Source: CAVWSM01 sp963799425
Lineage (GTDB): Bacteria; Actinomycetota; Actinomycetes; Jiangellales; Jiangellaceae
Direction of reading: 5' to 3'
Assembly: GCA_963799425.1 (NCBI GenBank)
Contig: CAWCXA010000009.1
Span: 1 to 64,000, forward strand
DNA: 64,000 nucleotides
Shown: positions 17,533 to 26,447 of the stretch, in pieces
Layout: every line of letters begins with the position of its first letter
Position numbering within the stretch: position 1 is the stretch's first letter
Notes under the pieces: model-generated
What the model was told of the DNA's origin: nothing
Seen by the model: only the letters and a program-made list of their open reading frames with translations
Databases searched by the model: none
Translations under genes and position numbers: made by a program

Positions 17533-18786
17533 ATGGATCTGCTTCGCTTCGCCACGGCCGGCTCGGTCGACGACGGCAAGAGCACATTGATCGGCCGGTT
17601 GCTGTACGACACCAAGACGCTCTTCGACGACCAGTTGGAGGCGGTGGTCCGCGCGAGCCAGGCGCGTGGTGACGAGCACACGGATCTCGCGTTACTGACG
17701 GACGGGCTCCGCGCCGAGCGAGAGCAAGGCATCACCATCGACGTGGCCTATCGATACTTTGCGACGCCGAAGCGCAAGTTCGTCATCGCCGACACGCCGG
17801 GGCACGTCCAGTACACGCGAAATATGGTGACGGGCGCGTCCACGGCCGACCTGGCTGTGGTCCTTGTCGACGCTCGTAAAGGGATCCTCGAGCAGAGCCG
17901 GCGGCATGCGTTCCTGGTGTCACTGCTGCGAGTCCCGCACGTGGTAGTGGCAGTCAACAAGATGGACCTCGTCGGGTGGTCACAGGACATCTACGAAGCC
18001 ATCCGTGAGGAGTTCACTGCCTTCTCCACCAAGCTCAACCTGCCGGACGTGCAGTTCATACCGATATCGGCTCTCAACGGCGACAACGTTGTGGAGCGTT
18101 CCGACAACTCGCCCTGGTTCCACGGACCTTCCCTCCTGTACCACTTGGAGAACGTCCACGTCGCCAGCGACCGTAACCTGACCGACGTCCGCTTTCCCGT
18201 GCAGCTCGTGCTGCGGCCCCGGTCTTCTCGTGGCCTGGACTACCGCGGTTACGCAGGCACCGTTGCGGGTGGCGTCCTCAAGCCGGGTGATGAGGTCGTG
18301 GTCCTGCCTAGTGGCTTCACCACCCGCATCGCCGCCATCGACACCGCCGATGGACCGGTGGAGGAGGCCTTCAGTCCGATGTCCGTGACGGTCCGGCTCG
18401 AGGACGAGCTCGACGTCTCCCGCGGGGACCTCATCTGCCGCCCAAACAACCAGCCGGAGTCGACTCAGGACCTCGATGCCATCGTCTGCTGGATGGATGA
18501 CCGAGCGGTTCTCGAGCCCGGCCGCAAGTATGTCCTCAAGCACACCTCGCGCTCCGTGCGAGCGATCGTCAAGGAGCTGCAGTACCGCATTGACGTGAAC
18601 TCGCTGCACCGTGATGAGTCGACTGCCAGTCTCGGCCTCAACGAGATTGGCCGTCTCCGACTGCGTACCCAGCAGCCAGTCTTCGTCGACGACTACGCGC
18701 GTAATCGGCAGACCGGTGGATTCATCCTCATCGACCCCGACACCAACGCAACGGTTGGTGCCGGAATGGTGAACACGCTCCGCTGA
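17533..18786 (+). CDS. cysN: Sulfate adenylyltransferase subunit 1 (GTPase)
   Basis: This regulatory GTPase couples GTP hydrolysis to APS synthesis by CysD. G-motifs: GSVDDGKST (residues 10-18), DTPGH (87-91) and NKMD (142-145), followed by two EF-Tu-like beta-barrel domains. At 417 residues it is a stand-alone CysN without a fused APS kinase; the kinase is encoded separately at 32.7-34.1 kb. It begins 2 nt after cysD and is the last gene of the plus-strand operon, ending 5 nt from the convergent RCC1 gene. Confidence 0.96.
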   Translation: MDLLRFATAGSVDDGKSTLIGRLLYDTKTLFDDQLEAVVRASQARGDEHTDLALLTDGLRAEREQGITIDVAYRYFATPKRKFVIADTPGHVQYTRNMVTGASTADLAVVLVDARKGILEQSRRHAFLVSLLRVPHVVVAVNKMDLVGWSQDIYEAIREEFTAFSTKLNLPDVQFIPISALNGDNVVERSDNSPWFHGPSLLYHLENVHVASDRNLTDVRFPVQLVLRPRSSRGLDYRGYAGTVAGGVLKPGDEVVVLPSGFTTRIAAIDTADGPVEEAFSPMSVTVRLEDELDVSRGDLICRPNNQPESTQDLDAIVCWMDDRAVLEPGRKYVLKHTSRSVRAIVKELQYRIDVNSLHRDESTASLGLNEIGRLRLRTQQPVFVDDYARNRQTGGFILIDPDTNATVGAGMVNTLR

Positions 18787-18791
18787 GCTCC

Positions 18792-20105
18792 TCAGTCCAC
18801 GAGGAGGAGCAGGTGTCGTTCCCCGGCCGCCACACCGAGCACCGAATCTCCCGTCCCCAACATGACGAGCGGGCCTGGCCTGCTTCGGTTGACGAAGTCG
18901 CCACTGGCGAGCTGCCCCTTGCCGCCTGATCCCCAGCTGACCGGCGTGCCGTCACCAAGCACTGCGACGCCGTACGCCTCGCCGGCGTAGATGCTCTGCA
19001 CGTCTCGGAGCCGTGAGCTGCCTGCCATTCCGACCACGAAGGCCGGCGCCTCCCGTTGGCTCGTCGTCCCATCGCCGAGCTGCCCTGCGGAGTTGTGACC
19101 CCAGGCAACGACCGTCCCGTCCTGGCGAAGCGCGAACGCGTGCTTCTCGGCGGCGGAGATGGCGGCGACGCTGGTCAGCTGTCCCTGGCCGCCTGGCCCC
19201 TTGACGAATACGGGCCGCCGGCTGGACGTCGTTGTCCCCTGGCCGAGCTGACCTTTGTCGTTGTATCCCCAGGTCACCACCCGGCCGTCATTGAGCAAGG
19301 CAAGGCCGTTCTGACCGCCCATCGCGATCTGGACGACGTGTTGGAGCTCCTCCGCCCCTTCGACGCCGAGCACCGGTGTCGGGAGAGACCGATTCTCGGT
19401 CGTGCCGTCGCCGATCATCCCGTAGTCGTTGGCGCCCCATCCGACGACGCGACCGTCGCTCAGCAGCGCCAGCTCGGTGCGTCCGTCCGCCGAGATGTGC
19501 GTGGCGTGCTGAAGCGGCCCCAGACCGTCGACGGCCCAGACTGTGGTCGGATACAGCGGAGCGGACTCGTCTCCGATGCCGCGTTGGCCGGCATCTCCCT
19601 TGCCCCACGTGACGATCGTGCCGTCGGAACGCAGCGCCATGGAGAACTCGGAGTTGGCGCTGATCGATGTCACATCGCTAAGAACGCCCTCGTGCCCGTC
19701 AGGTGCCATGACACGAACCGGCGAGTTGCGGCTGTCGGTGGTGCCGTCGCCGAGCTGGCCCTGGTCGTTGGCGCCCCAGGCAAGAACCGTGCCGTCGGCC
19801 AGCAGCGCGAGGGAATGCTGCCCGCCTGCTGCGACGGCGACGACGCCGCCCTCCAACGCCACGGGCGCGAGAACAGCGTCGCGGTCACCGGAGACCTGCC
19901 GACCGAGCTGGCCGCCATCGTTGAGCCCGCTGCTCAGGACGACGCCAGCGTGGTGGGCGAGCTCAATCGTCGTTGGGCTCGCCGTAGTCGTCGCCGCCGC
20001 AGATGGCTTGGCAGTTTGCGCTGCCGGTGGTGCACCGCAGGCGACGAGCAGCCCGCTCACACCCAACCCAAGGACGATGGCGCCGGGCCGGCTCAGCGCA
20101 CGCAT
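18792..20105 (-). CDS. RCC1-repeat lipoprotein at the end of the polysaccharide operon
   Basis: The 437 residues start at ATG 20105 with a lipoprotein signal peptide (VLGLGVSGLLVACGAPP, cysteine about residue 22) and an Ala/Thr-rich spacer. About seven RCC1-type beta-propeller blades follow, of the pattern LxDGxVxxWGxNxxGQLGDGTT. It should be anchored outside the membrane and form a seven-bladed propeller; bacterial RCC1 proteins are mostly uncharacterised. It overlaps the methyltransferase gene by 13 nt, so it is the last gene of the operon and likely acts on or binds the exported polymer. A second RCC1 protein is at 40.7-42.7 kb. Confidence 0.85.
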   Translation of the reverse strand: MRALSRPGAIVLGLGVSGLLVACGAPPAAQTAKPSAAATTTASPTTIELAHHAGVVLSSGLNDGGQLGRQVSGDRDAVLAPVALEGGVVAVAAGGQHSLALLADGTVLAWGANDQGQLGDGTTDSRNSPVRVMAPDGHEGVLSDVTSISANSEFSMALRSDGTIVTWGKGDAGQRGIGDESAPLYPTTVWAVDGLGPLQHATHISADGRTELALLSDGRVVGWGANDYGMIGDGTTENRSLPTPVLGVEGAEELQHVVQIAMGGQNGLALLNDGRVVTWGYNDKGQLGQGTTTSSRRPVFVKGPGGQGQLTSVAAISAAEKHAFALRQDGTVVAWGHNSAGQLGDGTTSQREAPAFVVGMAGSSRLRDVQSIYAGEAYGVAVLGDGTPVSWGSGGKGQLASGDFVNRSRPGPLVMLGTGDSVLGVAAGERHLLLLVD

Positions 20106-21421
20106 GCGAACAGGTGTCGACCGTAGTTGCTGGCGTAGGGCGGGACTCGGTCCTCGTCGGGCCCGAGATCGACGACCTCGGCAAAGCCGGAGTTTGACCC
20201 GAGGAAGTCCGCGATGCGAGCTGGTGTCCAGCCCTTGAGGCTGGTGGTGAACCACTTCTCGTCACCCTGGCCCGTGTCAACGAACAAGACCCGGCCCGTG
20301 CTCCTGTAGAGCAGCTCAACCAGGCGCTCCGGGGTCACCGATCCCCGGCCGAGGACGAAGTGATGAAGGAGGCTGAAGCATGTCACTACGTCATGCGGAG
20401 CACAGTCCGCGAGGTAGTCCACCGCGTCCCCCGTCGTGATCTGCCGGGGGTCCAGCGCGTACGCAGCCGTGCCGAGCGGTACAGCGAGCGGGTCACGCTC
20501 GACGCCGCGGGCGTCGAAGCCGAGAGAGGAGAACTCCGAGACGAACCAGCCGTAGCAGCTCGCGACGTCGAGAGATGTGGCAGTCACGGGCGGCACGAGA
20601 TCGCGGTCGACAAGGAATTTCTGGATCTTCTGCATGCGGTCTGTGCACCGTCGAACGGTGACCCACGACTCTGCGAGCTCGGGCGCGCTCAGCGGCTGGT
20701 AGAGCTCCTGTGTGCCGCCGATCCAGCTCATGGCGTTGAGGTGACGTTGCAGTGGCGTCGTGACCGGGAACCGCTTGCGAGAGACTCGGACATGTGTCGC
20801 GCCGCGCGCTGCGGCGGCTGCGACGCGATGGTGACCGTCCAGCACCTGAAAGAGCGACGACCCGCTGATCGGTGCGACGAGGACGGGGTCACTGCTCGTG
20901 CTCGCGGATCTTGGGCGGACTGTCCCCGCCTGCCACGCGCCTGAGCCAGAATCCTGGCGGGCGATGAAGTCTCTTGCCAGGCTCACGATGCCTGCATCGT
21001 CGATCGCATCGAAGAACCGCCCCCGTCCATCGATGACGGCTCTCGCCATGCGCCCGTATCGGCTGTCCAGGATCGCCTGGTCGGAAAGCTGTGCGGGTGC
21101 TGTCTTGCCGAGTCGCAGCAGTTCGGCATGCGGGCCTTCGGTGATCGGCGTCGAACCCCAGAAGAGATCACCGAGAAGGTCGGCGACACCGCCGGCGTCG
21201 AGGCCGGCTTGCGCTCCGAGCAGCAGGGACGTCACGGGAACCTCGTGAAGGCCTGGCCGACGCAAGATCGTCTTGGAGGCGGACCTTCGGACGGGCGCCG
21301 GAAGCGATCTCCCCAGGCGCTGAAGCTGCCGTACGGTCGGCGCCGCGCCGTGCACCCCACGCCGCCGCGCGCGGCGAGCGGTCCGACGGGCCGCGGAGGT
21401 GGCTCTCTTCAGCGCAGACAT
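20093..21421 (-). CDS. ParB-like domain fused to a SAM-dependent methyltransferase
   Basis: This is a 442-residue cytoplasmic protein. A basic N-terminus leads into a ParB/sulfiredoxin-type nucleotide-binding segment (FQVLDGHHRVAAAAARGATH, residues 191-210). A class I methyltransferase domain follows, with motif I TSLDVASCYGWFVSEFSSLG at about 282-300 and an acidic strand end ARGVERDP; the usual GxGxG is replaced by ASCYG. Similar fusions occur in actinobacterial and cyanobacterial polysaccharide clusters. The substrate is probably a sugar or lipid-linked intermediate, but this is inferred from position only. Confidence 0.75.
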   Translation of the reverse strand: MSALKRATSAARRTARRARRRGVHGAAPTVRQLQRLGRSLPAPVRRSASKTILRRPGLHEVPVTSLLLGAQAGLDAGGVADLLGDLFWGSTPITEGPHAELLRLGKTAPAQLSDQAILDSRYGRMARAVIDGRGRFFDAIDDAGIVSLARDFIARQDSGSGAWQAGTVRPRSASTSSDPVLVAPISGSSLFQVLDGHHRVAAAAARGATHVRVSRKRFPVTTPLQRHLNAMSWIGGTQELYQPLSAPELAESWVTVRRCTDRMQKIQKFLVDRDLVPPVTATSLDVASCYGWFVSEFSSLGFDARGVERDPLAVPLGTAAYALDPRQITTGDAVDYLADCAPHDVVTCFSLLHHFVLGRGSVTPERLVELLYRSTGRVLFVDTGQGDEKWFTTSLKGWTPARIADFLGSNSGFAEVVDLGPDEDRVPPYASNYGRHLFACVR

Positions 21422-21457
21422 TCGGATCTTTTCCCCCCTAGACCGCCAAGGGCGCGG

Positions 21458-23032
21458 TCAAGCTCCTCTGCGTTCACGCAGTCCCGCGAGGGCCAAGGAC
21501 AGGCCAAGTACGCGGCGACTACGCCAGAGTACGAGCGTATAGACGATGCTGGCGCCGCTCAGGCAAATGGCGAAACCGGTGAGTGAAAGGCCCGCCGTCG
21601 CGCGCAGGGTCAGCAGGGGCAGCGCGAAGCAGGTCAGCGACGCGAGGGCGGCTCGGTTGACTGGTGGACCGAGAGCCGTCATTCCCAGCCCGGTCCAGAC
21701 TTGCCAGAACGGGAGGGCGTTCCGGGTCACAAGGGCGGCTGAGTGCGCCACCGCCGCGCCGACGATCCCGTACTCGGGGATGAGCCACAGGTTCAGCCCG
21801 ACGTTCACCAGAAGAGCCAGCGCGTTGTTGACGAGGCTTGTTCGGCTGCGGCCGGCCATAAGCAGGACAACGTCGACGGAGCCGGCAGCGGTTGCCAAGA
21901 GCATGGTCACGGCGAGAACCACGGTGACCGTCTCGCCGACCTCGGCGTATGACGGTCCGAAGAGCAGCAGGTAGATCGGGGCCGCGACCGCGGAGACGAT
22001 GTACACCGGCCATGAGAGGACCATGATCCAGCCGGTTGAGACCTGAAAGACGTGTTCGGCCGAACGCGAGTCATCCTCCGCCAGCAGTCGGCTCAGTCTC
22101 GGTTGGAGCACCTGTTGGACCGCCTGGACTCCCAACTGCCCCAGTATGACGAATCGCGTCGCAGCCGTGTAGATCGCCGCTTCCGCAGGGGACCGCAAAA
22201 CAGCCACCAGGATGATGTCGATCCGCTGAAGGCCGATCTGGCAGAGTCGTGCCACGGCCCGGGGCCAGGTATAGCTCCAGAACTCACGGCTGACCGCCGT
22301 TGCGTCTCCGGCGTCGAGTGGTACGTAGTCAGTCGGCACGTGTTGGGCGCGCTGCCGACGCAAGATGACGAGGACTACCAACGCGGCAGCGACTGCAGAA
22401 ATCAGGTACGGCGCGCCCCACGCGAGCGTCATTGCCGTGAGGCCGGCACCGGCAGCCAGCACAGCCACCACCGCCAGCGGCTGGACCGCCGAACGCCCGA
22501 ACTTGTCGATCACCACAGTGGGGCCCATGAAGCCGAACGCCCTCGTCGCGGACAGCAGGCTGTCGCTCAGCACTGCGAAGGGCAGCAGAACAGCGACGGC
22601 ACGTAGGGCGCTCGCCACGTCGGCTGCCTGATCGGACCCGCTGATCAGCTGTGCAGTCCAGTTGGCGAAGGCGAAGAGCAACAGCCCACACGCGCTTGCG
22701 GCGCCGAGCACTGGCCAAAGGGCGACCTTGAGGTAGCGCGGCGCCTCGTGCCGCCGACCCAGCACCTCGAGGCGAGGAAGGTAGCGCGCCAGGCCCGTGT
22801 CGGCGCCCAGCAGCGCTGCTCCTTCCAGCAGGAGGAAAAGCGACGTGACGGCGAAGAACGAACCGGCCAGGTCCTGCGGAGCGTTCCGAGTTATGAGCGC
22901 CACCAAGGCGAAGCCCGCCATCGAGGCGACGGCCGCGCCGACCAGGTTGACCGCAGCGCCCCGAGCGAGGTAGGCGATGTGCGCGCCCGCAGGGGCGGCC
23001 GAGGTCACGCTGGCGGTCGTGCTGGACGTCAT
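21458..23032 (-). CDS. Wzx-type polysaccharide flippase (MOP superfamily)
   Basis: The 524-residue protein has about 14 hydrophobic helices. It has the general layout of O-antigen/teichoic-acid flippases, with an N-terminal ARGAAVNLVGAAVASMAGFA and a charged middle loop RLSRLLAEDDSRSAEH. It would move undecaprenyl-diphosphate-linked repeat units across the membrane. ATG 23032 overlaps the preceding chain-length gene by 4 nt. Complete and intact. Confidence 0.88.
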   Translation of the reverse strand: MTSSTTASVTSAAPAGAHIAYLARGAAVNLVGAAVASMAGFALVALITRNAPQDLAGSFFAVTSLFLLLEGAALLGADTGLARYLPRLEVLGRRHEAPRYLKVALWPVLGAASACGLLLFAFANWTAQLISGSDQAADVASALRAVAVLLPFAVLSDSLLSATRAFGFMGPTVVIDKFGRSAVQPLAVVAVLAAGAGLTAMTLAWGAPYLISAVAAALVVLVILRRQRAQHVPTDYVPLDAGDATAVSREFWSYTWPRAVARLCQIGLQRIDIILVAVLRSPAEAAIYTAATRFVILGQLGVQAVQQVLQPRLSRLLAEDDSRSAEHVFQVSTGWIMVLSWPVYIVSAVAAPIYLLLFGPSYAEVGETVTVVLAVTMLLATAAGSVDVVLLMAGRSRTSLVNNALALLVNVGLNLWLIPEYGIVGAAVAHSAALVTRNALPFWQVWTGLGMTALGPPVNRAALASLTCFALPLLTLRATAGLSLTGFAICLSGASIVYTLVLWRSRRVLGLSLALAGLRERRGA

Positions 23033-24657
23033 TGAGGATAGGACGCGCGGCGGACGTCCGAAGGACCCCCCATGCCGGTTTCTGGGTCATGACGCGCGCT
23101 GCCTGCGGCAGGCTGTGCACGTGTCGTGAGCTCGGGCCGGGATGGCCGCGGTAGCAGCCGCCCGATGAGACCGCGAACGCCGGCTGCACGAGTGGGTCGC
23201 ACAAGGACGGTGCCCAGCAGCGTGGCCCTGCCACCTGTCAGCTCCTGGAGGGCGCTTTGAAGCTGTCGGAGTGCAGTCCTGCGGAGGGGCACCTCGAGCA
23301 CGATGCAGTCGGCAAGCGACACCAGCGCCTGACCATCCGCGGTAGACACTGGTGGAGCCGTCACCAGCACCGCGTCGTAGCGGGATCGCAGCTGCGCAAG
23401 GGTCTCACGCATGGCGTTGCTGAGGAGCCGGTCGGCGGCCTCGATGGGCTGGCGACCGATTCCCAAGAAGTCGAAGCCGCCGGCCGTGGGCTGCACGGCA
23501 GCCGTTGCCTTCAGGTGACCAAGGACCACCTCGGACAGGCCATCCACGGAATCCGACGGAGCCAACGCGCCACTAGGTCCACCGTCCGGACAGCCGTCGA
23601 CGAGCACCACGCGTGTGCCTGACCGAACGAGCGCACTCGCGAGGAGAAGCGGTGACTGGGCAGCGTGGTCTCGTCCGGTGGCCGTGACAACCAGGACGCC
23701 GGGAGGATGTGGAGCCTGTGCCAGGACGGCGGTGCGCAGCCGCCGGTAGTCCTCACTGACGTCCGCGTCTTCTCCGGGGACGAGCATCACTGTCGAACGC
23801 GAGTCGACCTGGGCCAGCACCGGTGCGCCGATGTGCTCGACGTCCTGCCGGTCGCGCACCCGGTGGTTGCTCCGCTCGCGGGCCAGGGCCACGCCGAACC
23901 CGAGAATGGCGCCAGCAATCGCTCCGGCAACGACATAGAGGCCGATCGTCCGGCTGCCGTCGGCGGCCTGTCGGACCGCTGGGGTGATGACCTGTCCGGG
24001 GTCGATCGGGTTAACCGTCAGCTGGTTCACCTGCTGGTCGAGCTCAGCGACCTGTGTTACTAGCGCGTTGACGCGCTCGGTGAGGAAGGCGCGTTGCGAG
24101 GCCGTCGGAGCTGTAGCCGCCAACTCCGCCGTCGCGTTCTGCAGGTCCTGCTCGGCGGCGGCGCGCTGCTCGTCAACTCGGGCGAGTCGGTCGTCGACCA
24201 GCTTCTGTGCTCGTGCCGCGCGATGCGCAAGGTAGGACTCGGCGAAGGCCTGCGCCCGCTCGCGGGCCTCCTCGGCGTCGTTGGACTCATAGGTGATGTC
24301 GAGCACCTGGGTGTTGACCGGAACCGACACGGAGACGCCGTTGAGCAAGGCGAGTGTGTCGACAGAGGCCCCGACCCCCGCCGTGACCAGATCGGCAACG
24401 GCATCCGTCCGGACAAGCTGCGCCTCCGTCTCGAGGTTCACCAGCAGCTCGCCACGGCCGGACGGGGTGAAGGGGTTTCCCTCCAGAGGGTTGACGAGGA
24501 TCGTCGCGGTGCTCGAGTAGGATAGGGGCTGATTGGCCGCGAAGAGGTAGCCCAAAGTCGCACCCACGAGTGCCAGCAGCACCAGTAGCTTCACGTGCCG
24601 GCGAGCCGCATCGCCGACGAGTGTCGGGCGGACCTCGCCGTCGTCATCGAGCGTCAT
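23029..24657 (-). CDS. Polysaccharide co-polymerase (Wzz) with degenerate BY-kinase domain
   Basis: It sets chain length and couples polymerisation to export. In the 542 residues membrane helix 1 (LLVLLALVGATLGYLFA, about 24-40) and helix 2 (YVVAGAIAGAILGFGVAL, about 240) flank an extracellular coiled-coil Wzz domain. A cytoplasmic domain resembling bacterial tyrosine kinases follows. The Walker A position reads TGRDHAAQSPL instead of GxxxxGKS/T, while a Walker A'-like VVLVDGC remains, and no C-terminal tyrosine cluster is present, so kinase activity is unlikely. ATG 24657 follows a seven-G tract with 4 nt spacing. Confidence 0.85.
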   Translation of the reverse strand: MTLDDDGEVRPTLVGDAARRHVKLLVLLALVGATLGYLFAANQPLSYSSTATILVNPLEGNPFTPSGRGELLVNLETEAQLVRTDAVADLVTAGVGASVDTLALLNGVSVSVPVNTQVLDITYESNDAEEARERAQAFAESYLAHRAARAQKLVDDRLARVDEQRAAAEQDLQNATAELAATAPTASQRAFLTERVNALVTQVAELDQQVNQLTVNPIDPGQVITPAVRQAADGSRTIGLYVVAGAIAGAILGFGVALARERSNHRVRDRQDVEHIGAPVLAQVDSRSTVMLVPGEDADVSEDYRRLRTAVLAQAPHPPGVLVVTATGRDHAAQSPLLLASALVRSGTRVVLVDGCPDGGPSGALAPSDSVDGLSEVVLGHLKATAAVQPTAGGFDFLGIGRQPIEAADRLLSNAMRETLAQLRSRYDAVLVTAPPVSTADGQALVSLADCIVLEVPLRRTALRQLQSALQELTGGRATLLGTVLVRPTRAAGVRGLIGRLLPRPSRPELTTRAQPAAGSARHDPETGMGGPSDVRRASYPQ

Positions 24658-24747
24658 GTCACCCCCCCAAAGCCCCCTCGTGCACAACAACTGCGACAAG
24701 GGTAACCCGGTGACCGACGTGGTGGTGGTGCATCGCAAAATGCAGCA

Positions 24748-25698
24748 TCAGATGCCCCGGCCCCGCGAGTTGGCCAAACGAAGCAGCCACTCCGCCCGAA
24801 CGACACCGCTCGCAACAAGCAGGGCCAGGTAGGCTCGACGCTCGCGCCAATCCAGGCGTGCCGCACGGACCGCCCATCGAGCTGCCTCACGTCGGCGGCC
24901 CAACGCTCCCAGGGCAAACGCCTTGCGGCCGTAGAGCCGGGCAAGCCCGGCGCTGGACGCGGACAGGATGGGATGCTTCGCCAGCCCGTAATCGATCGCA
25001 TCCACGATCGACTGCCAGCGATGCGCAAAGAACGATTGAGATCCCCAGAGCACGCGCACGAGTGGGCGCTCGACGACATCGACGGGGCCATGTTGCAGAG
25101 CTCGGAGCATCCAGTCGAAGTCCTCGCCGTAACTGCCTGGGATCTCCTCGTCGACGAGGCCGATGGCCCCCTCGAAGGCCGTGCGGCGGACAAGCACGGT
25201 CGAGGGATGGGCGGCCATGATGCGCCGCGCGGCAACTGTCTGAAGGTTCATGTCTGCCGCTCGGGGAACCCGTTCGACCGATCGGTCGCGGTAATTGACT
25301 TCGATGCCGGCGACGACCACGTCGTGACCGGTGCGCGTGAGAACATCGACCTGCGCTTCGAGCTTGTCGGGGTACCACGCGTCATCGTCGTCGCAGAACG
25401 CGATGAGTTCACCGCTGCTCGCCAGTGCGCCGGCGTTCCGGGCCCCCGCCAACCCGGCCGTCCGACCGTTCGTGATCACCCGGACTATCCGATCCTCGAG
25501 TTCCCGTTCGATGCTGCTGTCAGGTTCCGTCCCGTCGAACACGACGACACATTCCACTTGGCCTTGATACGTCTGACTCATCACGGCCGAGACTGCCTTG
25601 CGCAGCAGCTCAAGCCGGTCCCTGGTTGCAATCACTACGGACACGGTGGGCCGACCAGACGTCCGATGTGCCACTGGCGCGAACTGAGGTTCGATCAT
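24748..25698 (-). CDS. GT2 family glycosyltransferase
   Basis: This 316-residue GT-A enzyme would add a sugar to the lipid-linked repeat unit on the cytoplasmic side. Visible features are VSVVIATRDRLELLRKAV at 18-35, TAGLAGARNAGALASSGELI, the metal-binding FCDDDDAWYPDKL at 101-113, and the acceptor-site EEIPGSYGEDFDWML. ATG 25698 overlaps the CDP-alcohol transferase stop by 4 nt; the much longer upstream open frame is a shadow of that gene. Donor and acceptor are unknown. It is the only GT2 enzyme in the window. Confidence 0.9.
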   Translation of the reverse strand: MIEPQFAPVAHRTSGRPTVSVVIATRDRLELLRKAVSAVMSQTYQGQVECVVVFDGTEPDSSIERELEDRIVRVITNGRTAGLAGARNAGALASSGELIAFCDDDDAWYPDKLEAQVDVLTRTGHDVVVAGIEVNYRDRSVERVPRAADMNLQTVAARRIMAAHPSTVLVRRTAFEGAIGLVDEEIPGSYGEDFDWMLRALQHGPVDVVERPLVRVLWGSQSFFAHRWQSIVDAIDYGLAKHPILSASSAGLARLYGRKAFALGALGRRREAARWAVRAARLDWRERRAYLALLVASGVVRAEWLLRLANSRGRGI

Positions 25699-26447
25699 GG
25701 GTGCATCCCCAGGTCGGCCGTGCGCGGTGCTGAGTGGTCCATCGTCTTCGCGATGCGCCAGATCCGTCGAAGGTTCACTGCGGCCGCCAAAGCGTAGAAG
25801 CAACAGGCAATGTAGAGACCGGCCACCATCCACGACCGGAGTCCGACCATGGGCAGCAGTCCGAGGACGAGGATCTCGAGCTCCACGCCGTACGGGATCT
25901 GCATCATCCCTTTCCGGGCCGTCCAACGGCGCCAGCCCGCGATGAACGGCAGCGACGGGAGCTGTCCACCTGCTCCGCCGTCGCCCACGCCGGCCTGAGC
26001 GGCGGCTCCCTTTCGGTAAGCCAAGCTCCACGTGTACACGCAGAACAGCACGAGCAGAACGACTGGAAGCGATGCCGGCGCCGCCGCGACGTCCACCACG
26101 TACAGGCCGAGGCAGGCAAAGCTTGCCGAGATCGTGGTGACGTCGACCGCCAGGTCGTAAGCCGCCCCTACCTGGCTCGATGACGCCTGCGCCCGGGCGA
26201 TTCGCCCGTCCAGACAGTCGAGGTAGAAGCGCAGCACGAACAGCAGGCCACCAAGGCGGGACCACCCAACAAGCAGGCAGGCGGCGGCAAGCGCCCCAAC
26301 CGCCGCCGCGGCCGTCGTCACACGGTTGGGCGTCACCCAGGGTTGCCTGGCAAGCGGGCCTTCTAGCGGCTGGAGCACCGGGTCGACGAACAGCCGCACG
26401 AAGATTGCTTCCACCGCCTTGCTGTGGTCTTCTCCCTGCTCGGTCAC
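25695..26447 (-). CDS. CDP-alcohol phosphatidyltransferase family enzyme
   Basis: This 250-residue membrane enzyme carries the full family signature D77-x2-D80-G81-x2-A84-R85-x8-G94-x3-D98-x3-D102, seen as DCLDGRIAR then GAAYDLAVD. Family members displace CMP from a CDP-alcohol. In a polysaccharide operon the product may be a phospho-polyol substituent or a lipid carrier rather than a bulk phospholipid, but neither donor nor acceptor can be read here. GTG 26447 overlaps the upstream gene by 4 nt. No cytidylyltransferase for the donor is present in the window. Confidence 0.85.
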   Translation of the reverse strand: MTEQGEDHSKAVEAIFVRLFVDPVLQPLEGPLARQPWVTPNRVTTAAAAVGALAAACLLVGWSRLGGLLFVLRFYLDCLDGRIARAQASSSQVGAAYDLAVDVTTISASFACLGLYVVDVAAAPASLPVVLLVLFCVYTWSLAYRKGAAAQAGVGDGGAGGQLPSLPFIAGWRRWTARKGMMQIPYGVELEILVLGLLPMVGLRSWMVAGLYIACCFYALAAAVNLRRIWRIAKTMDHSAPRTADLGMHP

